From positions 1-51,684 of the forward strand of contig CAJMDF010000010.1 of assembly GCA_905212085.1 (NCBI GenBank): a DNA stretch of 51,684 nt, read 5' to 3'. The stretch comes from an uncultured Clostridium sp. (GTDB lineage Bacteria > Cyanobacteriota > Vampirovibrionia > Gastranaerophilales > Gastranaerophilaceae). Positions 16,698-24,913 of this stretch are shown piece after piece. How positions within the stretch are numbered: position 1 is the first letter of the stretch; the number at the start of each line of letters is the position of its first letter. The position numbers were made by a program, and so were the translations under genes. The notes under the pieces were generated by a model. That model saw only the letters and a program-made list of their open reading frames with translations. It had not been told where the DNA came from and searched no databases.

Positions 16698-17867
16698 TTA
16701 TTTTTTGTCTTCAGTAATCTGTTCTTTTTTCAATTTAATCATTTCTTCTTGAGAGATAATTTTAACAGGTTTACCAGGTGTAACTTTTTGCAAACCTTCG
16801 ATTACAATTCTATCTCCTTTTTTCAATCCTTCATTAATTATCCAATTATCACCGGATTGCTCACCTACTTTTACATAAGTAAGTTGTGGGATATCGTTTT
16901 CATCAAGTTTGTAAACATATTTACCTGCTTGGTTTTCTAATACTGCTGTAACAGGAGCTACAGGAACTTCCACAGGATTGTTTGAATACAATTTTACTGT
17001 TACAAATTCCCCATGAATTAACTCATTATTAGGGTTTTGAAAAGTTGCCCTCAATGTAACCGTGCCTGTTGATTGGTCAACTTTGTTATCTTGAAAGTCT
17101 TGAACTCCGTTAAGCGGATATTTTCGACCTCCTCCCAGAATTAATTCGACTTTTCTGTTCTTATTATTAGCCTGATCTGCATCCGCTAAGATTTGGAAAT
17201 CATTTGAATCTAACGGGAAAGTTACATAAATAGGATTTGTACTGTTAATTGTAGTTAAAGCACCAGAATTTGGTGACACATAGTTCCCGACAGTAACATT
17301 AATAATCCCGACTTTTCCGTTTACAGGAGATTTAACATTTGTATACCCGAGATTTCTGTTAGCATCATTATAAGCTGCTTGCGCAGAAGCCAATTGAGCC
17401 CTCAAGGCATCCCTTTGAGAAAGTAATTGATCATATTGAGCTTTAGCAATATAATCTTTTTTTACAAGTTCTGCTGCACGAGCTAATTGTTTTTCAGCAT
17501 AGACAAGCTGTGCTTTTAAATTTTTAACATTTGCCCCTGCAACATTTGCAGCGTTTGAATATTCTGTAGGTTCAATTAAAAATAAAACCTGTCCGGCCTT
17601 TACATAATCGCCTTCTTTAAAATAACTCTTTTGTAAATATCCCGAAATACGTGCTAGGACATCTACCCTGTATTTAGAAACTACTCTGCCAGGTGCTTCA
17701 AAACTTCTTATAACACTTTCGTTTTCAATTTCTTGAACTGACACACTCGGCGCAGGTTTATTCATCATATTCTTAGTTTGCATAAAGTTCGAAAAAGCTG
17801 AAAAGCCATACCGCAAAAGTATTGCGCCTATTATTACAGACAAGAATATTATTATATTTTTTTTCAT
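16698..17867 (-). CDS. RND periplasmic adaptor (membrane fusion protein)
   Basis: The 389-residue protein has an N-terminal membrane anchor (IIIFLSVIIGAILLRYGF), a lipoyl half-motif (VDVLARISGYLQKSYFKEG, KAGQVLFLIEP), a coiled-coil hairpin (about residues 105-175) and a beta-barrel region, as in AcrA/MexA. It bridges the pump and the channel. It is the first gene of the efflux operon, behind a well-formed promoter at 17909-17937. Confidence 0.94.
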   Translation of the reverse strand: MKKNIIIFLSVIIGAILLRYGFSAFSNFMQTKNMMNKPAPSVSVQEIENESVIRSFEAPGRVVSKYRVDVLARISGYLQKSYFKEGDYVKAGQVLFLIEPTEYSNAANVAGANVKNLKAQLVYAEKQLARAAELVKKDYIAKAQYDQLLSQRDALRAQLASAQAAYNDANRNLGYTNVKSPVNGKVGIINVTVGNYVSPNSGALTTINSTNPIYVTFPLDSNDFQILADADQANNKNRKVELILGGGRKYPLNGVQDFQDNKVDQSTGTVTLRATFQNPNNELIHGEFVTVKLYSNNPVEVPVAPVTAVLENQAGKYVYKLDENDIPQLTYVKVGEQSGDNWIINEGLKKGDRIVIEGLQKVTPGKPVKIISQEEMIKLKKEQITEDKK

Positions 17868-17889
17868 TATCTCTCCCTAGTCATCATTA

Positions 17890-17937
17890 TGTTGTTTTTG
17901 CAACAATTATCTTACTATCAAAGATACCCCATGTCAA
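17890..17937 (-). promoter_or_regulatory. Promoter of the efflux operon with downstream inverted repeat
   Basis: On the minus strand TTGACA (plus 17932-17937), a 17-bp spacer and TAAGAT (plus 17909-17914) form a near-consensus promoter. Between it and the ribosome site, TGTTG (17890-17894) and CAACA (17901-17905) form an inverted repeat over the expected start of transcription, a candidate operator. Confidence 0.7.
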
Positions 17938-17972
17938 CAAAAATAAATACAAAATAGCCCTACTGTATAAAA

Positions 17973-18302
17973 CTAAAATTTTCTGTTTGCATGAATAGAA
18001 TTAATTATGTCTTTAATCAGATAAAGTTCTTTAATAGTAGAGGTTTGGATCAAGTTATAAATTTCTTCTCGAAGCGTATCGTTAGTACTAGGTGATAAAT
18101 TAAAAAATTCATTGATATCGATATCAAGAATTTGTGCAATTTTAACAAATGTTTCTATTGATGGAAATGAATTTCCATTTTCAATAGTACACATATGACG
18201 TGGAGAAATATCAATTTTTTCAGAAAGAGCTTCTTGTGAAATTCCCTTTTCTATACGAATTTGACGTATTTTTTTACCTATTATTTCTTTATCTAATTTC
18301 AT
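17973..18302 (-). CDS. XRE-family transcriptional regulator
   Basis: The 109-residue protein has a lambda-Cro/C1-type helix-turn-helix at residues about 8-62 (IGKKIRQIRIEKGISQEAL, ENGNSFPSIETFVKIAQIL) and a short helical C-terminus that may dimerise. AGAGGA precedes the ATG. It is divergent from a prepilin gene across a region with GATATATATATC-type palindromes, and upstream of the efflux operon on the same strand, so either could be its target. Autoregulation is likely from the layout. Confidence 0.9.
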   Translation of the reverse strand: MKLDKEIIGKKIRQIRIEKGISQEALSEKIDISPRHMCTIENGNSFPSIETFVKIAQILDIDINEFFNLSPSTNDTLREEIYNLIQTSTIKELYLIKDIINSIHANRKF

Positions 18303-18346
18303 TTTATTCCTCTAATAAAATATATAGACAAGTTTGAAATGATATA

Positions 18347-18396
18347 ATGATATATACATCAATAATATTGACAAATTGATATATATATCGTATAAT
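18347..18396 (+). promoter_or_regulatory. Consensus promoter and palindromic operators between XRE gene and prepilin
   Basis: TTGACA (18368-18373), a 17-bp spacer and TATAAT (18391-18396) give a perfect sigma-70 consensus reading toward the prepilin. The palindrome GATATATATATC (18378-18389) fills the spacer, and a related GATATATACATC lies just upstream at 18350-18361. Two similar palindromes around a strong promoter suggest repression by the adjacent XRE protein. Confidence 0.7.
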
Positions 18397-18425
18397 ATTC
18401 ATGTATACAAATAAGAAAGGTGGAA

Positions 18426-19112
18426 ATGATTATGAGATTATCAAACATTAGAGATGGCTTTACATTAGCTGAAGTACTAATTACGTTAGGTATTATCGGG
18501 GTAGTTGCTGCAATGACTATGCCTACTTTGATAAATTCAACTCAAGGTGCACAGTATAAAGCTGCTTACAAAAAAGCTCTATCTGCTTTATCTCAAGCTG
18601 TTACTTTGAACGTGGCTCTTGATGAATGGAACTTCGCTGATGCGGATAATTCTACTTATGTATTAAAAGATATGTTTGAAAGTCGTATGAATGTTGTTAG
18701 AAGCGCATGTAAAACAGGATGTTCAGAAGCAAGTAATGCAATTAAAGATGCTAAAGGAAACCCATATAGTGTATCCGTTGGTAGCGGGGCTTTACAAGGA
18801 ATGACTGCAGGTGGAATTGCAGAAGGTAATACTACATTATTCTTTAATGATGGAATTATGTTTACATATGATCCTACAAAAGCTATACATTGTACACAAG
18901 CTGATGGTGCTACTCCTGAGAAATGTTATGGTTTCATCGATGTAAATGGTATTAAAGCTCCTAACAGAGTAGTTCAATGTGACAACTCTACAGCAAGCGA
19001 TGAAACTAACTGTGAAATTAAAAACCCAACTGATATATACCCAGTTGTATTCTATGATCAAACAATATTACCAAGTACAATTCCTGCAAAAGCAATATTG
19101 TACAGCAAATAA
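18426..19112 (+). CDS. Type IV prepilin-like protein (N-terminal methylation motif)
   Basis: The N-terminus carries the prepilin peptidase site G/FTLAEV followed by LITLGIIGVVAAMTMPTLI, the hydrophobic assembly helix. Phe would be +1 and Glu +5. The remaining globular domain has four or more cysteines (ACKTGCSEAS, HCTQ, KCYGF, QCDNS, NCEIK) that probably form disulfides. Starts at 18426 (ATG) or 18432 fit GAAAGGTGG; a GTG at 18420 would leave no room for it. It is monocistronic, divergent from an XRE regulator, and ends at a terminator. It may be a pilin or a pseudopilin. Confidence 0.88.
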   Translation: MIMRLSNIRDGFTLAEVLITLGIIGVVAAMTMPTLINSTQGAQYKAAYKKALSALSQAVTLNVALDEWNFADADNSTYVLKDMFESRMNVVRSACKTGCSEASNAIKDAKGNPYSVSVGSGALQGMTAGGIAEGNTTLFFNDGIMFTYDPTKAIHCTQADGATPEKCYGFIDVNGIKAPNRVVQCDNSTASDETNCEIKNPTDIYPVVFYDQTILPSTIPAKAILYSK

Positions 19113-19154
19113 AAAAAATCTTGTATTGTATATAAATAAATCGAATCTTTTTGT

Positions 19155-19191
19155 AGACCGGAAAATCTTTTCACGCCGGTCTTTTTTTTTA
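19155..19191 (+). terminator. Rho-independent terminator
   Basis: AGACCGG (19155-19161) pairs with CCGGTCT (19176-19182), followed by nine T's. It ends the prepilin transcript. Confidence 0.88.
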
Positions 19192-19230
19192 ATTTCTTTC
19201 GTCATAATATACTTAGAATAATTATAAAAA

Positions 19231-19300
19231 CTTGTCACCCTAAACTTGATTAAGGGTTTCACATAACTTTAAGATTCCGAAATAAATTCGGAATGACTGG
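19231..19300. repeat. Diverged copy of dispersed hairpin repeat
   Basis: It starts TTGTCACCCT like the two copies downstream. It contains GTCACCCTAAAC ... AAGGGT and GATTCCGAA / TTCGGAAT hairpins, but the central sequence differs. Confidence 0.5.
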
Positions 19301-19312
19301 AATTGTATACTT

Positions 19313-19417
19313 TTGTCACCCTGAATTCATTTCAGGGTCTATTTTTTTATTATAGATTCTGAAACCAGATCATAATGATATCTATAGTCATTGCAAGCGA
19401 ATGCGAAGCAATCCAGC
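19313..19417. repeat. Dispersed hairpin repeat, copy A
   Basis: A 105-bp unit beginning TTGTCACCCTGAA and ending near GCAATCCAGC. It includes the pairing blocks ACCCTGAA/TTCAGGGT and the GATTCTGAAAC segment. Copy B at 19479-19583 has the same length and about 90 percent identity by eye. Non-coding; it resembles intergenic repeats found in many bacterial genomes. Confidence 0.75.
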
Positions 19418-19478
19418 CTTTTTAATTTTATAATCAGGTTAATTATTTTGAACTAGTTTCTCAAAATTGCTGTAAAAC

Positions 19479-19583
19479 TTGTCACCCTGAATTTATTTCA
19501 GGGTCTATTTTTTTATTATAGATTCTGAAACAAGTTCATAATGACATCTATAATCATTGCGAGAGAATATGCGGCAATCCAAC
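19479..19583. repeat. Dispersed hairpin repeat, copy B
   Basis: Direct repeat of copy A in the same orientation, 61 bp downstream of it. It ends 10 bp before the stop codon of rdgB. The 480-bp stretch 19113-19593 holds the prepilin terminator and these repeats, and no gene. Confidence 0.75.
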
Positions 19584-19593
19584 TAATTAATCC

Positions 19594-20181
19594 TTAACCG
19601 AGATTTCTCACTTGCAAATATGCCAGAACTTTTCTTAGCGCTCTGCCACGGTGTGATATTTCATTTTTTTCTTCTTCAGACATTTCTGCCATAGTTTTCG
19701 TATAATCTGTATCTTTTGTAAGAAAAACAGGATCATATCCAAAACCATTTTGTCCTGATTGTTTTTCAGCAATTTTGCCTAGACATTCACCGCGAGTTTT
19801 AAATAAAATTTTCCCATTCTCATCTACAAGAGTCATAGCACACACGAATTTTGCATCTCTGTTTGTTTCACCATTAATTGCATTTAAAAGTTTATCAATC
19901 CTTGCTTGAGGAGTTTCAGCATATCTCGCAGAATGAATTCCAGGGGTTCCATTTAAAGCATCAACACACAGCCCTGAATCATCTGCTAAAGAGATTTTAT
20001 GGCTTACTCTTGCTGCTTCCATTGCTTTTATTAAAGAATTTTCTTCAAAAGTTTTCCCAGTTTCAATCGGATTAAAACCTTCATTTGGAAGAATGAATTC
20101 AATATCCGTATTTTTTGCTATCTCTTGTATTTCTTGTAATTTATGAGCGTTTCCAGTTGCAAATACGATTGTTTTTGTCAT
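19594..20181 (-). CDS. rdgB: dITP/XTP pyrophosphatase (non-canonical purine NTPase)
   Basis: Hydrolyses ITP, dITP and XTP, preventing their incorporation into nucleic acids. Motifs are FATGNAHKLQEIQEI at the N-terminus, SLADDSGLCVDALNGTPG with the metal-binding Asp pair, and SHRGRALRKV near the end. The start is placed at 20181 (MTKTIVF), with AAGGA at plus 20191-20195; an upstream ATG at 20205 lacks one. The product is 195 residues. It lies downstream of uppS, separated by a structured spacer. Confidence 0.96.
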   Translation of the reverse strand: MTKTIVFATGNAHKLQEIQEIAKNTDIEFILPNEGFNPIETGKTFEENSLIKAMEAARVSHKISLADDSGLCVDALNGTPGIHSARYAETPQARIDKLLNAINGETNRDAKFVCAMTLVDENGKILFKTRGECLGKIAEKQSGQNGFGYDPVFLTKDTDYTKTMAEMSEEEKNEISHRGRALRKVLAYLQVRNLG

Positions 20182-20201
20182 ATATTTATATCCTTTGATT
20201 A

Positions 20202-20307
20202 ACAAGCTTTACAGAAGTTCTGAGGACAGGAGGTCAAGCTATCATAGGTGCTTTGCATGAAATTTCTATTAAAAATAGCTTGTCATCTTGCCTTCTGTAC
20301 ATCTTGT
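20202..20307 (-). other. Long nested hairpin in the uppS-rdgB spacer (candidate structured RNA)
   Basis: Three nested pairings form a rod: ACAAG (20202-20206) with CTTGT (20303-20307), ACAGAAG (20211-20217) with CTTCTGT (20292-20298), and CAAGCTAT (20235-20242) with ATAGCTTG (20275-20282). Internal loops separate the stems. Orientation is not determined by the sequence; on the minus strand it would be a leader for rdgB. The SRP RNA core motif was looked for and not found. Confidence 0.4.
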
Positions 20308-20318
20308 ACTCTTATAAT

Positions 20319-21047
20319 CTATTTTCCAAACCTTCTTTGTCTGTTTTTAAATTCTTCTACAGCTTTTGCAAGAGAGTCACGTCCAAATTCAGGCCAGTAT
20401 TCATCAGTCACTAATATTTCTGAATAAGCAATTTGCCATAGAAGGTAATTAGAAATTCTTTTTTCCCCACCTGTCCTAATCAATAAATCAGGATCAGGAA
20501 TTCCTTTTGTATAAAGATTTTCGGAAATCATTTCTTCTGTAATATCTTCGGCTTTAACTCCTTTGGCAATAATTGACTTTACTGCATGAACAATCTCATC
20601 TCTAGCTCCATAGTTAAATGCAATTTGCAAATGAACACCTGTATTATTTTTTGTTGTTTCTACAGAATTTGCAAGGATTTTTTGAAGCTTATCGCTTAAC
20701 TTTGAAATATCACCTATAAAACTTATTACAACACCTTCTGAATGCATTTCAGCTAGCTCATTCGTAAGAGTAATTGCTAAAAGTTCCATCAAAAAATCAA
20801 CTTCTTCTTTTTTTCTTTTCCAATTTTCAGTTGAAAAAGCATAGACAGTTAAGTATTTTATTCCAAAATCTTTACAAGCTCTAAGAGTTGTTTTTAATGC
20901 ATCTACACCTTTTTTATGTCCCATTGCAGACGGCAAATTCTTTTCTTTTGCCCAACGGCGATTCCCGTCCATAATAACTGCAATGTGTTTTAAATCTGTT
21001 TCTTTTACAATTTCAGCCGTCGTTAAATCTTTTTCCTTAGTTTTCAT
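20319..21047 (-). CDS. uppS: Undecaprenyl diphosphate synthase (cis-prenyltransferase)
   Basis: Makes the C55 lipid carrier for peptidoglycan and surface polysaccharide. Motifs are HIAVIMDGNRRWAKE with the catalytic Asp, YLTVYAFSTENWKR, FNYGARDEIV and the C-terminal DPDLLIRTGGEKRISNYLL. The 242-residue length is normal. A -10 box lies only 7 nt before the ATG, so the mRNA may be leaderless or nearly so. Confidence 0.97.
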   Translation of the reverse strand: MKTKEKDLTTAEIVKETDLKHIAVIMDGNRRWAKEKNLPSAMGHKKGVDALKTTLRACKDFGIKYLTVYAFSTENWKRKKEEVDFLMELLAITLTNELAEMHSEGVVISFIGDISKLSDKLQKILANSVETTKNNTGVHLQIAFNYGARDEIVHAVKSIIAKGVKAEDITEEMISENLYTKGIPDPDLLIRTGGEKRISNYLLWQIAYSEILVTDEYWPEFGRDSLAKAVEEFKNRQRRFGK

Positions 21048-21054
21048 AATCCTA

Positions 21055-21082
21055 ATTATATTGCAAATATTAAAAATTACAA
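21055..21082 (-). promoter_or_regulatory. uppS promoter placed at the start codon
   Basis: On the minus strand TTGTAA (plus 21077-21082), a 16-bp spacer and TATAAT (plus 21055-21060) lie 7 nt before the ATG at 21047. Transcription would begin at or within a few bases of the start codon. Confidence 0.55.
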
Positions 21083-21138
21083 ATAAATTGTTTTGTAAAA
21101 ATACATGTTTGTGTGATAATTTTTATTGAGGCTAAAAA

Positions 21139-21148
21139 TATAATAGCG
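21139..21148 (+). promoter_or_regulatory. -10 box and GC-rich discriminator before fusA
   Basis: TATAAT (21139-21144) followed by AGCG, identical to the arrangement before infA (6446-6455). No strong -35 was found. GC-rich discriminators are a known mark of stringently controlled promoters, which would fit both genes. Confidence 0.5.
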
Positions 21149-21180
21149 ATGTACACAATATAAAAAAGGAAAAAACAAAA

Positions 21181-23274
21181 ATGGCAAGAAAAACTCCATT
21201 AGAAAAAATCAGAAACATTGGTATTGCCGCTCACATCGATGCTGGTAAGACCACTACAACTGAACGTATTTTGTTTTACACAGGTAAAACTCATAAAATC
21301 GGAGAAGTTCATGATGGTGCTGCAGTAACAGACTTCATGGATCAAGAACGTGAAAGAGGTATTACAATCCAATCTGCAGCTGTAACTGCTGAATGGAAAG
21401 GACACCAAATCAACATTATCGACACCCCGGGGCACGTTGACTTCACAATCGAAGTAGAACGTTCTTTACGTGTATTAGACGGTGTAGTTGCAGTATTCTG
21501 TGCTGTAGGTGGTGTTCAATCTCAATCAGAAACAGTTTGGAGACAAGCTAACAGATATGAAGTACCGCGTATGGTATTCGTTAACAAAATGGATAGAACA
21601 GGTGCTGATTTCTACAGAGTAGTTGACCAAATTAAAACAAGATTAGGTGCAAATGCTGTTCCTATCCAATTGCCTATCGGTGCTGAAGATAAATTTACAG
21701 GTTTGATTGACCTTATGACAATGAAAGCTGAAATTTATACTAACGATTTAGGAACTGATATTAAAGAAGAAGATGTACCTGCAGATATGGCTGACAAAGC
21801 TAAAGAATACAGAGATGCAATGGTTGAAGCTATCGCTTCTGAAGATGATGCTTTAATGGAAAAATATTTTGAAGATCCTGATTCTATCACAGTTGATGAA
21901 TTAAAAGCAGCATTAAGAAAAGCTGTTTGCGATAACAAAATTGTTCCTGTATGCTGTGGTACAGCATTCAAAAACAAAGGTGTTCAATTATTATTAAACG
22001 CAGTTGTTGATTATATGCCATCACCAGTTGATGTAAAAGCTATTGAAGGTGAATTGGAAGACGGAACAAAAACAGAAAGACATTCTTCAGATTCTGAACC
22101 TTTCGCAGCTTTAGCATTCAAAGTTATGACAGACCCATACGTAGGACGTTTAACTTTCTTAAGAGTTTATTCAGGTGTTATCACTTCTGGTTCTTATGTA
22201 TTAAACGCTACAAACGGTAAAAAAGAACGTATAGCAAGATTAGTTCGTATGTATGCTGATCAAAGACTTGAAGAACAAGAAGTATACGCAGGTGATATTT
22301 GTGCAGCAGTAGGTTTGAAAGACACTACTACAGGTGATACATTATGTGATGAAAAAGCTCCTATCATCTTAGAAAGAATGACTTTCCCAGAACCAGTTAT
22401 TTCTGTTGCTATTGAACCAAAAACTAAAGCTGACCAAGATAAAATGGGTATCGCTTTACAAAAACTTGCAGAAGAAGATCCTTCATTCAGAGTTAAATCA
22501 GATACAGAAACAGGTCAGACAATCATTTCTGGTATGGGTGAACTTCACCTTGATATTATTGTTGACCGTATGTTAAGAGAATTCAAAGTTGAAGCTAACA
22601 TCGGTAAACCTCAAGTAGCTTACCGTGAAACAATCCGCGGAAATGCTGACCAAGATTCTAAATTCATCCGTCAATCAGGTGGTAAAGGTCAATATGGTCA
22701 CGTTAAAGTTAGAATTTCACCGGCTGAAGAAAATGCAGGATTTGTATTTGAAAACAAAATCGTTGGGGGTGCTATTCCTAGAGAATACATCGAACCTGCA
22801 AGAAAAGGTATGGAAGAAGCTTTAGAAGGCGGTATCTTAGCAGGATTCCCAATGATTGACGTTAAAGTTGAGTTATATGATGGTTCATACCACGAAGTTG
22901 ACTCTTCTGAAATGGCATTCAAAATTGCTGGTTCTATGGCTATTAAAGAAGGCTGCAGAAAAGCTCAACCTTGTATCCTTGAACCTATGATGAAAGTTGA
23001 AATTGAAATTCCTGATGAATTCACAGGTACAATTATCGGTGATATTTCAAGACGTCGTGGACGTGTTGAAGGTCAAGAACCTGTTGGTAACACTGGTAAC
23101 GTAATTGTAAGAGCATTAGTTCCTCTTGCTAATATGTTCGGTTACGCAACTGATTTGAGATCTAACACTCAAGGGCGTGGTACATTCTCTATGGAATTCA
23201 AATGCTACGAACAAGTTCCTGCAAATATCGAAAAAGAAATTATCGAAAAATCAGGAAATGTTGGAAAAGAATAA
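21181..23274 (+). CDS. fusA: Translation elongation factor G
   Basis: Translocation GTPase. The 697-residue sequence has the G1 motif AHIDAGKTTTTERIL, G2/G3 RGITIQSAAVTAEWKG and DTPGHVDFTIEVERSL, G4 NKMDRTGADF, and the full EF-G domain series through domain IV (GGKGQYGHVKV) and V. Length and order are canonical. It stands alone rather than next to tufA or rpsG, and ends at a strong terminator. Confidence 0.98.
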   Translation: MARKTPLEKIRNIGIAAHIDAGKTTTTERILFYTGKTHKIGEVHDGAAVTDFMDQERERGITIQSAAVTAEWKGHQINIIDTPGHVDFTIEVERSLRVLDGVVAVFCAVGGVQSQSETVWRQANRYEVPRMVFVNKMDRTGADFYRVVDQIKTRLGANAVPIQLPIGAEDKFTGLIDLMTMKAEIYTNDLGTDIKEEDVPADMADKAKEYRDAMVEAIASEDDALMEKYFEDPDSITVDELKAALRKAVCDNKIVPVCCGTAFKNKGVQLLLNAVVDYMPSPVDVKAIEGELEDGTKTERHSSDSEPFAALAFKVMTDPYVGRLTFLRVYSGVITSGSYVLNATNGKKERIARLVRMYADQRLEEQEVYAGDICAAVGLKDTTTGDTLCDEKAPIILERMTFPEPVISVAIEPKTKADQDKMGIALQKLAEEDPSFRVKSDTETGQTIISGMGELHLDIIVDRMLREFKVEANIGKPQVAYRETIRGNADQDSKFIRQSGGKGQYGHVKVRISPAEENAGFVFENKIVGGAIPREYIEPARKGMEEALEGGILAGFPMIDVKVELYDGSYHEVDSSEMAFKIAGSMAIKEGCRKAQPCILEPMMKVEIEIPDEFTGTIIGDISRRRGRVEGQEPVGNTGNVIVRALVPLANMFGYATDLRSNTQGRGTFSMEFKCYEQVPANIEKEIIEKSGNVGKE

Positions 23275-23289
23275 TAATTAAATTATTCA

Positions 23290-23327
23290 TAAAAAAAGAC
23301 CTCTTAATTTTAAGAGGTCTTTTTTAT
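23290..23327. terminator. Bidirectional terminator between fusA and the convergent orphan gene
   Basis: AAAAAGACCTCTT pairs with AAGAGGTCTTTTT around AATTTT, with A's and T's on either side. Confidence 0.88.
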
Positions 23328-24730
23328 TAACCGAATGTTTTAAATGAATTTTCAACGTTTTTATCTACAACATTTTTAATTGAATCATATTCTGTTTGTA
23401 AAGCGCTATGTTCAGTATCCAACTTTTTCAATTCCAAATCTAACTTTTTATCTTTATTTTCTAAATCTGCCATATCTTGATTATACTTAGATTCAGCCTG
23501 AGCGATAGCCCTTTCATCAGCAACTTCTTGAATACAATTATCTTCCGAAATTGTTGTTGATTTGAATGCTTTATCAGTTGTTGAATAATATTCAAGTCTT
23601 AAAGAACCGTCCCTTAAAGCTTCTTCAAAAGTTGAATTATCATATAACGGTGATTTTTGGACGGTACCTGCAGTACCTGTGCCTTCGTCTGAATAAATAT
23701 GATTTTCATCAGCCTCTGCAGGTTTGCTTGTATATGTAAAGTAACCTGATGATTGCATTTTATTAAAGATATTTTTATAATAATTAATTAATGTTGTATT
23801 ATCGCTATTTGCTGCAGTATTATAATCATCTGCATTAAATTCGGTATTAAAATTAGTTTCTCCTGGTCTGTTTACTCTCAAGTAAGCTTCAGTAATTGAC
23901 ATAGCATAATCATATAATGCTCTTGATTCTGAGCTTGTACCTTCATAGTTAATAGGTCCGCTTATATTATTACCGTCAGCATCAACTCCTGTATATCCCG
24001 CATAACCGCAACCAACAGAAGTTACACCTTGACCTGCTTTAGCTTGGTCTGCTGTAATTACGTTACCATCTGCATCAACATAATCCCCATCAGCATTAGT
24101 AACATATAATTCATTCCAACTAAAACCAAAATCATGTTCATCGTCGCCTAAATTTATACCTACAGTTGCAAAATATGCATCCCAAGCTTCATGGATTTTT
24201 TGTTTTGCAGCTAAAGTTTGGCTATTTGTATCATATGCATCCGGATCATCAGGAGATGCATCAATTTCATTACCATCTGCATCTAACTTTTTCCAAGTTT
24301 CATCATTTCTGTTTACGGCAATATCAGATTGAGAATATGATTTTCCGTTAGTTGCAACTGTTGCACCTGTCAAACTTGCTAAAAACTGATTATAATTCCC
24401 GTTTGAGTTTTCATATGCTTTTGCAATATCATTAGTAACTAATATTCTTCCTTTCGTATCAGTTACAACATATTGTTTTGTATTTTCAGCCATTTGAGGC
24501 CCTGTCATTAAACTATAGGATATATCAGTATAAGTTGCTTCTGCACCGTTAAAACCTGTCAATACAGTTAATTTAGTTGCAGAAAGAGCTTCATTATATT
24601 CGTTTGTAATCTGTTGAGTTTGATCAGACAAACGTTGTTTAGAATAGGAAATACTCTGACCTGTATTTTCATTATTGGTCAGTCTGGCTGTTATACTTAA
24701 TAATCTTGCTTGTGATGCTGCCATTCCCAT
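23327..24730 (-). CDS. Orphan protein with conserved helical N- and C-termini (MGMAASQAR family, copy 2)
   Basis: The 467-residue relative of the protein at 2980-4047. It begins MGMAASQARLLSITARL and ends with a coiled coil and NSFKTFG. The central 330 residues differ from the first copy and are acidic, with repeated DADGN / NADGD motifs (near residues 150, 212, 219 and 250) that look like calcium-binding loops. There is no signal peptide or membrane helix. AAAGGG precedes the ATG. It is monocistronic. A filament, surface or export-apparatus role is suggested only by the flagellin-like layout. Confidence 0.82.
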   Translation of the reverse strand: MGMAASQARLLSITARLTNNENTGQSISYSKQRLSDQTQQITNEYNEALSATKLTVLTGFNGAEATYTDISYSLMTGPQMAENTKQYVVTDTKGRILVTNDIAKAYENSNGNYNQFLASLTGATVATNGKSYSQSDIAVNRNDETWKKLDADGNEIDASPDDPDAYDTNSQTLAAKQKIHEAWDAYFATVGINLGDDEHDFGFSWNELYVTNADGDYVDADGNVITADQAKAGQGVTSVGCGYAGYTGVDADGNNISGPINYEGTSSESRALYDYAMSITEAYLRVNRPGETNFNTEFNADDYNTAANSDNTTLINYYKNIFNKMQSSGYFTYTSKPAEADENHIYSDEGTGTAGTVQKSPLYDNSTFEEALRDGSLRLEYYSTTDKAFKSTTISEDNCIQEVADERAIAQAESKYNQDMADLENKDKKLDLELKKLDTEHSALQTEYDSIKNVVDKNVENSFKTFG

Positions 24731-24877
24731 TGTTTTTACCCTTTCCGTAAAGCTTTGGTGTAAACTTTTAGTTTATTTTTGGAAGCTAATTTCCTTTCAA
24801 ATAGTACTTGTAATCATGGTTACGGCAGATTTTATATAAATCTTTAAAAAAGAATTATAAATATTAACAATTCGTAA

Positions 24878-24913
24878 TAAAAAAAAGAGCCTTTTAAAAA
24901 GGCTCTTTTTTAT
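24878..24913 (-). terminator. Rho-independent terminator of ileS
   Basis: AAAAAAGAGCCTTTT pairs with AAGGCTCTTTTTT. It is flanked by A's on the left, giving U's on the minus strand after the ileS stop. Confidence 0.8.

Noticed and set aside
19113..19593. Degenerate CRISPR array
   Set aside because: Only two or three long repeats with internal hairpins, no uniform spacers and no cas genes.
20202..20307. SRP 4.5S RNA
   Set aside because: The conserved apical GGAAGGnAGCA-type loop was not found on either strand.
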